Shown: positions 11,336 through 22,369 of the stretch, in pieces | How the letters are laid out: every line of letters starts with the position of its first letter | Numbering within the stretch: the first letter of the stretch is position 1 | Source: Sabellastarte sp. h YS-2021 | Taxonomy: Eukaryota > Annelida > Polychaeta > Sabellida > Sabellidae | NCBI GenBank assembly: GCA_964017235.1 | Contig: OZ024928.1 | Coordinates: 5,084,001-5,148,000 of the forward strand | DNA: 64,000 nt | Direction: 5' to 3' | Translations under genes and position numbers: made by a program | The notes under the pieces: generated by a model | Told to the model about the DNA's origin: nothing | Database searches by the model: none | The model's input: only the letters and a program-made list of their open reading frames with translations

Positions 11336-12315
11336 GTCATCAGCCTCACTTCCAGAAATTACTGGCATCAGCTTCCCGTCGCCTGGGTGGGGCCTTCAGG
11401 AAATCTACGTCAAAGGCCTACTCTCAAATGTTTAGGACCTTCATTGCATTTTGCATATTCTTCACCATTGATATTCATCACCTTAACACAGATCACAGCC
11501 TGGCCTTTCTTGAGTTTCTGGTCTTCAATCAGCTGTCCCAGGCTAGTATAAACAATTATCTTTCTGCAATAAAAACCATGCTTCAGTTATATGGTCTTCC
11601 ATCTTTACCTTTCAGAGACCACAGAATATCCTACTTTACCAGAGCCTTAAAGTTGCAAGCCCCTCTGCGAGTATCTTTCAAATCTATAATTGACATTCCC
11701 TTGCTTCATGAGATAGTCACTGCCTGCAACTCCATGTACATGGGCCAGATTTATAAGGCTTGCTTCCTCACCTCCTTCTTCACATTTCTAAGGATTTCTA
11801 ACTTAGTTCCCCACTCCCTTTCGTCCTTCAATCCTCTGGAACAGCTTGCCAGGGCCGACATTTTCTTTGGTCCCCCTGGGGCCCACATCCTAGTTAAATG
11901 GACTAAGACTCTTCAATCTCGCAATGCAGTAAAAATTCTCAAAATTTCATCACTAGGTAGCTCACCACTATGCCCAGTTACTGCCCTCAAAGTCATACTG
12001 GCCATTACCCCTGGTTCCACCAATTCCCCTCTCTTCCAAGTTAAGAAGAATGGTAAATGGTACCCACTCACCGACTCCAGGTTGAGGAAAAACTTGGCCA
12101 TTATACTGGCCAGGTTGGGCATGGCCAAGTCTAACATCACCTTTCACTCTTTCCGACGTTCAGGTGCCACCTTGGCCTTCAATTCCAGTGTCCCCTTGCA
12201 AGACATCCAAAGCAATGGCACCTGGACGTCGGACTGTATCTGGTCCTACATCACACAAGACCACAATGCCTCTCAGGTAGTAGCCCACACCTTTGCCTCT
12301 CTACTGAGGTCCTAG
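11336..12315 (+). CDS. Tyrosine recombinase, element 1
   Basis: A site-specific recombinase of the phage-integrase fold that would integrate a circular DNA intermediate. The open frame extends upstream of the first ATG (11428) to the splice acceptor at 11335, and that upstream part (LLASASRRLGGAFRKST, KAYSQMFRTF) resembles the N-terminus of the other copies. The catalytic domain shows FLRISN (first Arg), VKWTKTLQ (Lys in the beta-hairpin), FHSFRRSGAT (His-x-x-Arg) and GTWTSDCIWSYI (Tyr nucleophile). All expected residues are present and the ORF is uninterrupted to the TAG at 12313-12315. Expression probably needs splicing or re-initiation, because no ATG follows the RNase H stop closely. This is the best-preserved gene of element 1. 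Confidence 0.88.
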
Positions 12316-12903
12316 GTTCTAACTACTTCTACTTGGTGGTTTGGGCTCTTTATCTCAAGATTGAAAATTAAAATATACATAGTTTCCAACTAATCTGTAA
12401 TTCACTGGTACTTGTCACTTCAAATACTAGTGAAAACTTAAAATATTAAACCTTATCTAAATCACAGAATTTAGTCAGCTGTAACTGGTACACAGGAACT
12501 ACCTGTAGCATTGTAATTTAATTTAGGGTCACCTTAACTCTCCTGGTGACCTCATTTTATTCAGAATTCAGTTAACTTGAGCTTGTACACAGGCCGTGCC
12601 TGTACCATAACATTTAACTTAGGGTTACCTCAAACCTTATGGTGACCTCATTTTATTTACACTAAGGCCATCTTAAACTCATTGCTTAACTTTAACATTG
12701 TATAGCCATTTTTGTATCTGACATGTGTAAATCATTGTATCCACCTGTTAAGGTGGCCTTAGTTTATGATGTAATCCAATCTCAGTTAAAGTCTGTATGT
12801 AAATAGTACTATTAGAGCTTAACATAGAATAAACTAATTTTATTCCCATCTTGGGTGTGTTATTTGTAAATATCATCTCATCTTCGTGGGGGGGCACTGT
12901 GGG
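12316..12903 (+). repeat. 3' terminal (B-type) region, element 1
   Basis: AT-rich non-coding end of the element. It holds a degenerate duplication: TTAATTTAGGGTCACCTTAA near 12518 and a related block near 12620, each followed by GGTGACCTCATTTTATT. These GGTCA/TGACC half-sites recall those in the B repeats of element 2. It ends in a G-run and CACTGTG, like the other copies. Confidence 0.55.
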
Positions 12904-14205
12904 ATCATATCACATATTTTTGTAAAGTATATCCGTATATTACACCCCTGTGCACCTTATTATAAGATGTAAAATGGCTTGATCATCAGTCGAGAAAATG
13001 TATACTTATTATAGCAAAACATTACCATATAGGGACTAAATAAACAAAGAAGTGATTCGATTTGGGGAAAGAACCGGACCATTTTCTCGTTACAAGAAAA
13101 TCCCAAAATTTTAAGAGTTTGAAATCTTAAGTTAAAAATTGAAATTTGATGAAGTTTTTATTATTTGTTTTGCTTTCTTGGTTTAATTCTGGACTTATTT
13201 TACTTACTTGTCTTACAAAATGGTAGATAATAAAGTAAAGCACCCCTCATTACACACACATATGAACAAATATATCACTCATGAAGATTAACAATATAAT
13301 ACTGAGACTATGCACTCGTATAATATTGTCCTCTTTTTTCGTAATATATATATTTCATATGTTATTTGGGATGTTTGTCTATTATATAAAAACAAGACTA
13401 GAATTTATCCCCCTAAAATAAATATTCATTTTTTCAATATTCTTATCTAACATACTGCTTTGAGGCGTAATATCTTCCCCATAAAGGGGAGGATGGGGCT
13501 AAACGCTCTAAACATTGACAATATTTACAAAACATATTGTGCCCATATAACAGGCATTTGAGAGACACAAGAAATCTAAGAGAGTACATTGTGACAGTGT
13601 GTGTAAAATAATATTTGAACTTAAAATATCATGAACGACTACTGTTCCCAACTGTAAATTGATGCAATTATTGATTCAGTAAAAATGAACTTAACAACAA
13701 GAAAAGTGCAAATCTTTGATTACTTAATGTTTAGTACATTTCTAAGTTGCAATGCATAGTTGTCAATATTTGTCAAATTTGTATTAACTTACACTGAACA
13801 TGCGCAATAAGAATTTGAGTTCTATTTCATCTTTTTATAATATAGACATCACATACATATACCAATATCTGTTTTAAATGGTTGTATTGAAAATATTTCA
13901 GATTCAGTGTGTGAACACAGGTACTATGGAAGCCTATAATGGTCATGTTAAAAAGAAATTGCGACTTATGTAACTCGTAATTACGGGATTAAAAAAAAAT
14001 AAATAAAAAGTAAAATTCTAAGTAATAATTATGAGATAAAAAAAAATTTAAACAAAACAAAACAAAAAACTGCCGAATTACTTCTCTGGTACATTTCACA
14101 TTTCAGTCTAGTTTTTTATTCACTCATATCAACATGTTTCTATTGGAGAGAGCAAGAAATAATTATTAAAACTCACAAATTATAATAGCTTTAACTGCAT
14201 AAATA
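12904..14205. other. Non-coding AT-rich DNA
   Basis: No coding frame or repeat boundary recognised. It includes A-rich tracts near 13990-14070. Confidence 0.4.
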
Positions 14206-14785
14206 GGGACCGGTTTCAAAAAGCGTCTTAGACTTAGCCCAGTTTTTGGCTAAGTCAGGGACCTAAATCTAAGACTTTGGTCTTAACCAGGTCTGGGACT
14301 TTAGTGGATTTCACAAAGGGTGACTTTAATTAAGTCCAACCTTAGCAAATAATCACAGTGGTTGTCTGTGTCATGTGACCTTTTATTTCTATTAAGAAAT
14401 ATACTGTTGGTGACATATATCTTTTCATTTGATGCATTTTATCTAAGGATAACTGCTGTTGTGAAATAGAAAACCTTGTTACCGCATAAAAACTTCCCAA
14501 AGGCTACTTTAGGGAGGTGTTCTGTGCAATTACACTTTATTTACAGCCATTTCAAATTTTGAAGTGAAGAAAATTTTATGACGGCAATATTTAGGTCTTT
14601 GTTTACAAAAGTTAAGCCCACTTGCACGTTGACTTAACTTTGAGCCTAAGGCTTAGCCAAAGTTTAGAGTTTGCTGCTTTGTGAAATCCGCTAAGTCTAA
14701 TACCACAGACTTAGCTTGAATTAAAAACAAAAGTCTTAGATTTAAGTCTAAGTACACACTAAGTTTTTTTGTGAAATTGGCACCA
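14206..14785. repeat. TIR element copy 1 (TTTCACAAAG family)
   Basis: A roughly 580-bp non-coding block whose ends are degenerate inverted repeats: the left end reads GGACCGGTTTCAAAAAGCG, and the right end in reverse complement begins TGGTGCCAATTTCAC. Subterminal and internal copies of CTTAGACTTAG and GATTTCACAAAGGG recur in both orientations. A second copy lies at 15019-15586 and a decayed third at 58318-58738, so this is a dispersed non-autonomous family. No coding potential. Confidence 0.7.
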
Positions 14786-15018
14786 GGAAAATGTAGTCGT
14801 TGGATAATAGGAAAACTTCCCGAATGACATACACAGAAAAAATATACCATGAATGAAGAAAACAATGTGGTTAATCTTCATGAGTGATAATTTTTTTCTA
14901 TATATGTCGAATCAGGGATGTTTTACTTTTATTATCCACCATTTTGTATGATTTATGAGTTAAATAAATCAATATTAAATGAGAGAATGTGGAAAAGCTG
15001 TCAAAAACATTTTCAAAC

Positions 15019-15586
15019 GATTTCACAAAGGGACTTAGAGTTAGTCAAGTTTTTGGCTAAGTCAGGGACTTAAATCCAAAACTTTGGTCTTAGCTAGGTC
15101 TTGGACTTAAATGGATTTCACAAAGGGTGACTTAGCTAAGTCCAAGCTTATTAAATAACCACAGTGGTTTTCTGTGTCATGTGACCTTTTATTTTTGTTC
15201 AAAATATAATATTGGTGACATATATCTTTAATTTGACGCATTTTATCAAAGGATAAGTGCTGTTTTGAAATAGAAAACCTTGTTAAAACATAAACACTTC
15301 CCAAAGAAGACTCCTTTAGTGAGGTCTTCTGTATAATTGTACATTATTTACAGCCATGTCAAATTTTGGAGTGGAGAAAAGTTTATGGCGGCCATATTTA
15401 AGTCCTCTTTGCGAAATTTAAGCCAACTATGTACCAGACTTAAAGTTAAGTCCACTGACTTAGCAATTTCATCGACTTAGCTGTTTTGTAAAATCCGCTA
15501 AGTCTAAGACCATGGACAAATTTTAAGACCAAAGTCTGAAATATACATATAAGTATAGGCTTAAGTCCCTTTGTGAAATCGGCCCC
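15019..15586. repeat. TIR element copy 2 (TTTCACAAAG family)
   Basis: This copy begins CGATTTCACAAAGGGACTTAG, and its right end, in reverse complement, begins GGGGCCGATTTCACAAAGGG, giving better-preserved inverted ends than copy 1. It aligns with copy 1 along most of its length, including the GTGGTTTTCTGTGTCATGTG block. Copy 1 lies only 230 bp away in the same orientation. Confidence 0.72.
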
Positions 15587-15704
15587 AGTGAAGACAAAAC
15601 TTTAATCTTTATCTTGCAATATCACAGACATTTCTGTATGGCATTGTCATGCAACAGAGACGAGCAGAAGGTCGACAACATTTTTTATGATATATATTTG
15701 TATG

Positions 15705-15941
15705 TTTATTTATTTATTTGGGGTTTTAAGTCGCTTTCAACACTGTACAGGTCATGTCACGACGGGTAGTTGGAATGGCAGAGGAAACCAGTACATACAG
15801 TTCGTCAGGGTTCTGTACTGTAAACTGCTGACCAACGACAAGCAACTACCAGCTTTCCCACTTGAGGTCGTGCCGGGAACCGAACCCCGGTCTCAGAGGT
15901 GGGAGGCGAGAGTGTTACCACTCTGCCACCGTGGCTCCTAT
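15705..15941 (-). repeat. tRNA-headed SINE, copy a
   Basis: On the minus strand this has a tRNA-like head with A box TGGCAGAGTGGT and a degenerate B box, a body ending GAAAGCGACTTAAAACCCC, and an AAATAAATAAA tail. It is flanked by a perfect 15-bp target-site duplication, ATATATATTTGTATG, at 15690-15704 and 15942-15956, the mark of LINE-mediated retroposition. Three more copies occur in the window. The 3' end resembles that of molluscan V-type SINEs as I recall them; family name not verified. Confidence 0.85.
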
Positions 15942-16564
15942 ATATATATTTGTATGGTGCATAGTTTCCGAGATATAAGTGAAAAACTGAAAGTTATTGC
16001 AACTAATTATCCATGATACATAGGCGCCGTTGCTTATCCAAAAATATATCCCACCCCATATATGCCTGTTTATGGCGTGTATGGTGGATAATAAAAGATA
16101 ATTTACTTTGACCTAAAGGAAACGCCATGAATATCTGTGAACACAGGTATTTCTTTCATTCAGTGTTTTTGTGTTTACCCACATGGTTTTTATATGCTTT
16201 CTATCGGCCCTTGAAAAATCTAGGTGACACATATAAACAGATTTGTGCTGGTTTAGATATTGCCCATAATTCAATATCGATATCTCAATTCAGTGAACCT
16301 TTTGAATCTTCTAGTTTATTTATAATAACCAAACTATTTACATAGTTTCGTTACAGTATAATTCAACTACAAGACTGACAGTCCTCAACCACAAATCATT
16401 TTGCCAATAGCTGTTACTAGTCTCTCCATGTATTATATCTGTGTATTGTGCATTATATATTAGGTTTATACTCCTAGCATTATTTCCTTTTCTTACAGGA
16501 CTCAAAGCACTATTTGATCCTTCACGACTGCAAAACACAGTCTAAGTTATCTGGCAACTAACAT

Positions 16565-16765
16565 TCCCCTAGCTGAAAGACAGAGTCTCAGAGGTGGTCA
16601 TTTATCAACGATCTTTAGGTTCTCCAGCCTACCATTAGGGATAGGGCCTAATGAAAGAGGAGGACCATTATCAGCCACTATATATCTACCTGTGTCTAGG
16701 ATCAAACTCATGTCATCTACGTTCCTGGATGAACGAGTTACCAATTAAGCTATAGTGGCAGATAA
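16565..16765 (-). repeat. Second tRNA-derived SINE family
   Basis: On the minus strand a tRNA-like head begins GCCACTATAGCTTAATTGG (A box) and carries GAGTTTGATCCTA (B box) about 45 nt later. A body of unknown origin follows. The head differs from that of the other SINE family. An exact boundary or target-site duplication was not found. It is not a functional tRNA gene because the acceptor arm does not pair. Confidence 0.6.
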
Positions 16766-17379
16766 ATGATAATGATAAACAATAATATAGGATATCTATA
16801 TATTATCAAAACCTTAGGATTTGAAATTAAAACTTGGTTTGTTTATCAGCCAAAGCATTCTCATAGTCCAGCATATCTGTATTTATGATTCTTTCACCTA
16901 TGTCCTATGTGTATGAAAAATACGAACGTTTGAAACCAAATAAGCCTACATATACTATAATATAACATAGCTTAATAATTTCTGTTACATATATACACAA
17001 CACAATTACAGGCTGTGGATCCCTGGTGACGATCGCCGACTGAAGTAAAGTGTTCCACATACCAGATATATTGTGTCAGTATGTTAAGCTATGTTTCCAT
17101 ATTCAAGGACTGTCGTGAGGATAAAGGGCCAGAGTTTCAAATTGGGCTTGATCAGAGTCAAAATTACCAAAATGTGTCAAAAATGGCGTGAAAGTGCAAA
17201 TGAGTCATGACTCTTCTGATTACAGTATGAACAACAAAATTAATCGGAGAACTAATTCTGACCAAACTTTGAGTCACCAGGATTTATGACACTAACTAAA
17301 GCAATTTTATGATTAGACATAAAATCGCCAATAGAATATGGCAGGTCCAGATCCTTGACTCTCCTTGGATTTGTCGGTG
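16766..17379. other. Non-coding DNA
   Basis: AT-rich DNA with no coding frame or repeat boundary that I can support. Confidence 0.35.
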
Positions 17380-17890
17380 ATTTCACCATTCAGTCCCTAC
17401 CACCCAGGGAACTCACAAAAAGATGATATTGCTGAGTTTTACTTTATTGATTAAATACAAAATGGTGTATAAATGTGTATAAAATATGACTACTTAAGTA
17501 AATGTTGTAACATCAATACACATGTATTTAAATTTATTAGTGTAATAATATATAACCAGTGTAAATTAAAGGTGACCATAACTAAAGAGTCCAGTCCATG
17601 CTCATAATAAGGTCACCTCAAATAGCATTAAATAACGTATAGGTTACGTTTGAATAATAAGATACATGATAGAGAACTTACAGTATGTTACAGAATAATA
17701 AGCACGAGGTTATCAGACTGCGGTTGAGGCCACGAAATAACACAGGGTCCAGAAGGTTTGAATTTAGAGAAAATGATAGAATGCAAATCAAAAGGTAGAG
17801 AAACTAAAGTGGTCTAAAGTACAGCTGATAACCCGAGTGCATTACAGTTGAATGTTGCATAAAGCAAATATATTGTCCCACAATCCCAAC
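17380..17890 (-). repeat. Possible solo terminal repeat of a YR retrotransposon
   Basis: Read on the minus strand this block ends GGGTGGTAGGGACTGAATGG, the same type of G-rich/ACTG terminus seen at the ends of the larger elements. It contains GGTGACC/GGTCACC motifs and an AT-rich body, like their B regions. No ORF is attached. The left boundary is the supported one; the right boundary is a guess. It could be a remnant of another family member or of the same insertion complex as element 2. Confidence 0.35.
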
Positions 17891-18343
17891 AAGTAGCTTT
17901 GATTGGCTGATGTTAGACCTATAAGATTTCAAAACAGTTATTCAGAACAGTGAGGTGAATCAATAAGACAAGATGATTTTTGGCAATAAGATAAAACTGG
18001 AGTTCATCTCGATCTTCATGATTTGAATTTCTCGCATTATGACCAATCATGTTGATCATTCCGACTTTGGGCGTGAGGAAGTGAAATTACTAACATCAAA
18101 AATATGAAAATGTTTGTTATTCCCCTGATTTTTACCAACCTTCCAGAAATTGCTTCCCGTCTTATAGGATACCTAAACAGTTTGCCCAAACTTTATAATC
18201 TTGCAGCTTGGAACCAGCAGATCTTTTGTGTGAATGAATTAATATATTGTTGGTTGTAGTCCTTTTCATGCTACTCAGATTTAGAATGACCTACCCAGCA
18301 ATGTGTGCAATAAAACGTCTTTTGCCTCCTTTGATAAAAAGCT
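17891..18343. other. Left flank of element 2
   Basis: Non-coding DNA up to the insertion point of element 2, with no feature I can support. Confidence 0.35.
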
Positions 18344-18922
18344 CACAGTCCCTGCCCCTCCCAAATAAAGGCAAAGTGGGGTTATATATATTTATTATTA
18401 TACAATAAATGTTGCTACTAAAAATATTTGTAAAGACATATAATACAAATGACATTAAAGAGTACATAATATTCTTAAAAGCGTACTAAACGTTGACATT
18501 ATAACCTCATTAATATATATTTATCTATAAACCCCCCCTGACCCCAATGTAATTGGGTTGACCCCAAGGTCAAAGTGACAGCTACTAGCTGAGATAAATC
18601 TAGTTAATTAACAAATGAAATGAGTAGAAATTCGACAAGTTAAAGGTGAAAACAATACCTGGAGGTAAAACCCAGGTGAATTGAGGTCAAAGGTCAAGGT
18701 GAACCATGAACCGTGATTTAACTATCCTTATAAGTGAAGGGTTGAAAACAATACCTCCACATATGACAAGCAGAGGTGAGTTAAGGCCAAAGGTCAAGGT
18801 CACTAGCCAGGTCCTGAACCCTGATAACTGGAGAGGTCCAAGCAGGTCATGAGATCATAATATAGTATAAACATGTAAAATTATGAGTAAAATGTAATAT
18901 GATAATAGAAAGAAGGGGCCCA
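18344..18922 (-). repeat. B2 terminal repeat of element 2
   Basis: This 579-bp block matches B1 (20201-20779) with few mismatches. On the minus strand it ends GGGGCAGGGACTGTG at the element boundary. It contains clustered AGGTCA half-sites, including AGGTCAAAGGTCA at 18684-18696 (a direct repeat spaced by 1) and a second cluster at 18785-18802. Confidence 0.92.
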
Positions 18923-20006
18923 TCTAATCATAACAAGGCCATATTCTTAAAACGAATTATTAAAAGAAATCATGACACTAAGACATGTAAAATTAAAAGG
19001 CAAACATAGCTAGACATTCATGCAAGAGTTCATTGGACACTAGCCAGGAGAGTTCACTAAAGCATAAGGTACAACAGCTGGGCCACAGAGCCAGGGCAGT
19101 CCATACACTCCACACCGCTGGGCGCGAGGCGCCAGGACAGTCCCATCCACAAACAACGAATCTGGCTAATACACAATACAGAAGCCAGCATAACTAATTA
19201 ACTCCGTTGAACACCAGCAGGCGCCAGGACAGTTCTCCCACGGTTGGGTGCCCAGGCGCACCAGGTCAGTCTCTCATATCACTGCATACCTGGGCAGGTG
19301 TTGGGTGCACAACTGCACCAGGACAGTCCATCATGGGAAGATAAGATAAACTAATATAATGATATCTGGTTGAGGGAGCAGGCAACAGGCACTAACACAG
19401 GCTGTACAGGTAAACATGAGCCAATCTCTACCGGTCCATAGTAGTGGAACAATCACCATAACTTAATCACACACAAGCATGTGCTCCCCTGATACTAAGG
19501 GCTCCCTGCTACCTGAGCCCCAGGGATAGATGAACACAGCATGTGAGGCAGCAGCACCACTCTCTTAGCCATCTAAGGTAACAACAACTGGAGTATGAAG
19601 ATTGAAGAGCACATCCTGATAACTAAATGCAGGCCACACAGGGAACCCAACCAATGCAACTTGGATGGGGAAGCCAACCAGATAACTGGCGAGCTCCTGC
19701 AGGAGGCTTCTGACCGCGGGAAAGGAGGCCATTAGCAAACCACATGACATCAGGCCAACCAGGTAAGCTGGCGAGCATTGTGGCCACCTTCAGGCAACAC
19801 AGCTGGGCATGAAGATTGGTAACAGGAGGCTGGAACCCTCTGGTAGAACAGTCAACCACCAGGTGGAGGAGATAGACCAGCAGTGATGATGGCAACCAGG
19901 CATCGGAAGAGGGAGCCCCCACAGCCAGACAATCTGAAACTGAAAAATCTGACAGCCAGCATGATATTGACAAGTATGGGGGGGGGGGGGGGTTAACCCT
20001 GGGGTG
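18923..20006 (-). other. A2-B2 spacer of element 2
   Basis: About 1.08 kb with no counterpart elsewhere in the window, lying between A2 and B2 where related elements are usually compact. It holds five spaced copies of a CCAGGACAGTCC-like motif (near 19093, 19129, 19220, 19259 and 19313), a duplicated CCAACCAG...CTGGCGAGC block (near 19675 and 19757), and a G13 run at 19980-19992. Minus-strand open frames of up to 116 codons exist (19973-19623) but show no domain I recognise. It may be an element-specific extension or foreign DNA. Confidence 0.6.
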
Positions 20007-20200
20007 GGGAGCAAAATTTTATGTGTTCACAGGTCACCTTCTAAATTCAAAGTGACCAATTGACCAGCTATTGGGAAGGTCACGCTTCACTGACCAATCA
20101 CAGAGGTGGTAACAATACACATGGGAACAAGAACCTACAATAAAAATCAGCATTAAGGTGAGACCAGGACTGAGCCCCGAGACACCCCAATGTCTCCTAG
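20007..20200 (-). repeat. A2 internal repeat of element 2
   Basis: This matches A1 at 25419-25612 almost base for base. On the minus strand it starts CTAGGAGACATTGGGGTG immediately after the end of B1, forming the B1-A2 junction that mimics the joint of a circular intermediate. Confidence 0.92.
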
Positions 20201-20779
20201 CACAGTCCCTGCCCCTCCCAAATAAAGGCAAAGTGGGGTTATATATATTCATTATTATACAATAAATGTTGCTACTAAAAATATTTGTAAAGACATATAA
20301 TACAAATGACATTAAAGAGTACATAATATTCTTAAAAGCGTACTAAACGTTGACATTATAACCTCATTAATATATATTTATCTATAAACCCCCCCTGACC
20401 CCAATGTAATTGGGTTGACCCCAAGATCAAAGTGACAGCTACTAGCTGAGATAAAACTAGTTAATTAACAAATGAAATGAGTAGAATTTGGACAAGTTAA
20501 AGGTGAAAACAATACCTGGAGGTAAAACCCAGGTGAATTGAGGTCAAAGGTCAAGGTGAACCATGAACCGTGATTTAACTATCCTTATAAGATAAGGGTT
20601 GAAAACAATACCTCCACATATGACAAGCAGAGGTGAGTTAAGGTCAAAGGTCAAGGTCACCAGCCAGGTCCTGAACCCTGATAACTGGAGAGGTCCAAGC
20701 AGGTCATGAGATCATAATATAGTATAAACATGTAAAATTATGAGTAAAATGTAATATGATAATAGAAAGAAGGGGCCCA
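20201..20779 (-). repeat. B1 internal repeat of element 2
   Basis: Second copy of the 579-bp B repeat, directly downstream of the recombinase gene. It has the half-site cluster AGGTCAAAGGTCA at 20541-20553 and, at 20641-20659, AGGTCA-A-AGGTCA-AGGTCA. As the sequence just 3' of the coding region, it probably contributes to the 3' untranslated region. Confidence 0.92.
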
Positions 20780-21763
20780 AACACCCAGTAGAGGTAGTGA
20801 GAGGAGGCTAGGCATACAAGTGGGAGGTAAAAGCCGCTGAAACCTGTGACTGGGAGGAAGGGAGGGCAATGTAACGCCAGACACAATTGGAAGTCCAAGT
20901 GCCCTGGGCCTGAATGTCTTGAATGGGCACTCCATGCTGGAAGGCCCTAGAAGCCCCCCCCCCCTACGGAAATCGTGGAATGTAAGTGACCTGTGGAGTC
21001 CCAGGAGACTGGAAACCTGCTTGAGATGCTTTCTAGCCGCCGAATCTGTAAGGGGTACAAGTGTCTTTCCTTGTGGTATCTGAAATAAAGCCGAATCAGA
21101 GTGGGAGGGATATGTAGCCATCATCTGCTGCAAAGCTGCAATTGGACAGAGGGCAGAAGCACCTAAGTAAGGGATATCAACTGTAGTGGTCTTGATACGG
21201 TCTTGTAAGGTCTTAGACCATTTCACTACGATGACCGCCCTCTGAAAAGCAAACACCACATCCCCCACACAAAGATGCCTAGTACTATCAAAGTTCTTTG
21301 CAGCATGAGGCAATATGTTGGATATCCTGAGAAAGGAGAAAAAAGCCAACAAATACAAATTGTAAATAACCAGAAACAGTAATAATTTGCAAAAGCAAAG
21401 TGTGGTCTATGACTAGTTTTATAACGGGAGCCAAAGGTCGGTTAATTTTTAATGATTTAACAAACAAAGGAATCCTCTGATCCCTGAATGGTGCAGTGTC
21501 AAGGCCATACATGATGGACATGGATCTAATAGCAGTAATATGGTTTGTGATATTGTCAGGAGACATACCAGACTGGGCTAAATACTCCATAAATGCCAGT
21601 ACATCCAATGCTGAGACTTCAGGAAGCGACAGGTCCACCACCACCAGGAAAGCCAGGAAAAGTTGAAACATTCTTTCATAGGAAGCCAAGGTATTAGGGC
21701 GGAAGCCAAAACGCAACCTCCTGCAAGCCTGAGTAGCCAGTGGAGCTGTCGCCACCTGAGAAT
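20780..21763 (-). pseudogene. Tyrosine recombinase, element 2 (frameshifted)
   Basis: Same fold and role as the recombinase of element 1. Two overlapping minus-strand frames carry it. The N-terminal part (21763-21288) has LRFGFRPNTLASYERMFQ. The catalytic part (21358 down) has FLRISNILPH, VVKWSKTLQD and LTFHDFRR. The frames overlap near 21300-21358, so one frame change is needed there. At 20954-20964 a run of 11 C on the plus strand lies just after the FRR motif; downstream of it the expected sequence (VPIQDIQAQGTW and a VWRYIA tyrosine box) is in another frame. The ORF therefore ends in missense sequence after the G-run unless the run length is an error. A 3' splice site directly precedes the ORF. 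Confidence 0.8.
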
Positions 21764-21784
21764 CTGAAATGTAAATAAAACTGG
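21764..21784 (-). promoter_or_regulatory. Candidate 3' splice site before the recombinase ORF, element 2
   Basis: On the minus strand the RNase H stop (TAG at 21787-21785) is followed by ccagttttatttacatttcag, ending at 21764, and then by the recombinase frame. Position and quality match the acceptors in elements 1 and 3. Confidence 0.55.
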
Positions 21785-22309
21785 CTAAATCTCATGGTTA
21801 AGAAGGGTGATATCCATATGTGTGTCCACCCATACAGGGTTATCAACTAAGCTATGTAATTTTTTCACATTGTCCTCTGTTAAATGCCATCTAGACAAGA
21901 GGTCAGCTATGGAATTGTCAAGTCCCCTGATATGACTGACAATAATATTAACATTAAACATAGCTGCCAACAGCCAAACATTACGGGCACAAGTTGCCAT
22001 AATAGAATCCCTTGCTCTGCCACAAGTAAGAACATCAACTACTGCCATGTTGTCGCACATAATCTGTATAGACTTGTTGGCCCACATATGGCCCCAGATT
22101 TTAAGGGCTACCATCACATTAAGGATTTCTAAATGTGCAATGGTATAGTCGTTGAAGCCCCTAGGTATAGGTAAGGCGTACACATGGTTATCATAACAGC
22201 CGCCCAGGCCCTCTAATGAAGCATCCAGATATATACGCTTATGGAGGGGGGGTTGATGATAAAATGTAGTACCATTGTAAGAGGCTAAGAATACTTGAAA
22301 CCATTTCAA
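21785..22309 (-). CDS. RNase H domain, element 2
   Basis: The minus-strand frame has all four acidic positions: YLDASLEGLGG, AHLEILNVMVAL, IMCDNMAVV and SIADLLSRW. It ends LLNHEI and TAG. Between this frame and the RT frame upstream (ending near 22370) one more frame change is needed: the RT ORF stops after FFLNRML, and the bridging sequence is in another frame. Function as for element 1: removal of RNA from the hybrid. Confidence 0.82.
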   Translation of the reverse strand: MKWFQVFLASYNGTTFYHQPPLHKRIYLDASLEGLGGCYDNHVYALPIPRGFNDYTIAHLEILNVMVALKIWGHMWANKSIQIMCDNMAVVDVLTCGRARDSIMATCARNVWLLAAMFNVNIIVSHIRGLDNSIADLLSRWHLTEDNVKKLHSLVDNPVWVDTHMDITLLNHEI

Positions 22310-22369
22310 GTCCTTAAAAAACTCCTCAGTAAGAAGTATGTTAACATTATCATGATTTTCTCTGAGAAG

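Larger units (their letters stand above)
7370..12903 (+). mobile_element. Tyrosine-recombinase retrotransposon 1 (DIRS/Ngaro-like)
   Basis: The order is gag, reverse transcriptase, RNase H and a separate tyrosine-recombinase ORF, with no DDE integrase and no methyltransferase between RNase H and recombinase. That combination defines the YR retrotransposon order; absence of the methyltransferase and the split repeats of copy 2 favour a Ngaro/PAT-type arrangement over classic DIRS1. The 3' boundary is placed at a G-run plus CACTGTG near 12888-12903, by analogy with the ends of copies 2 and 3. The 5' boundary is approximate: a TATTGTTATTGGTCA motif near 7427 resembles a motif in the A repeat of copy 2. 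I could not find a second copy of either terminal repeat, so the element may have lost its A2-B2 end. Gag and RT carry several frame breaks, but the recombinase looks intact. Confidence 0.8.

Noticed and set aside
10800-11430. Adenine methyltransferase domain as in DIRS1
   Set aside because: RNase H stops directly before the recombinase in all three copies and no methyltransferase motif is visible between them.
7370-12903. LTR retrotransposon with DDE integrase
   Set aside because: No HHCC or DDE motifs; the downstream ORF has the R-K-HxxR-Y pattern of tyrosine recombinases.
15687-16016. ORF of 109 codons
   Set aside because: It is a translation through the SINE at 15705-15941. The similar frame at 47429-47094 is likewise SINE sequence.
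16690-16765. tRNA gene on the minus strand
   Set aside because: A tRNA-like head only; the arms do not fold properly and a SINE body follows.
19623-19973. Protein-coding gene in the A2-B2 spacer
   Set aside because: 116 codons without motif or homology I recognise, on a repetitive background with other overlapping open frames.
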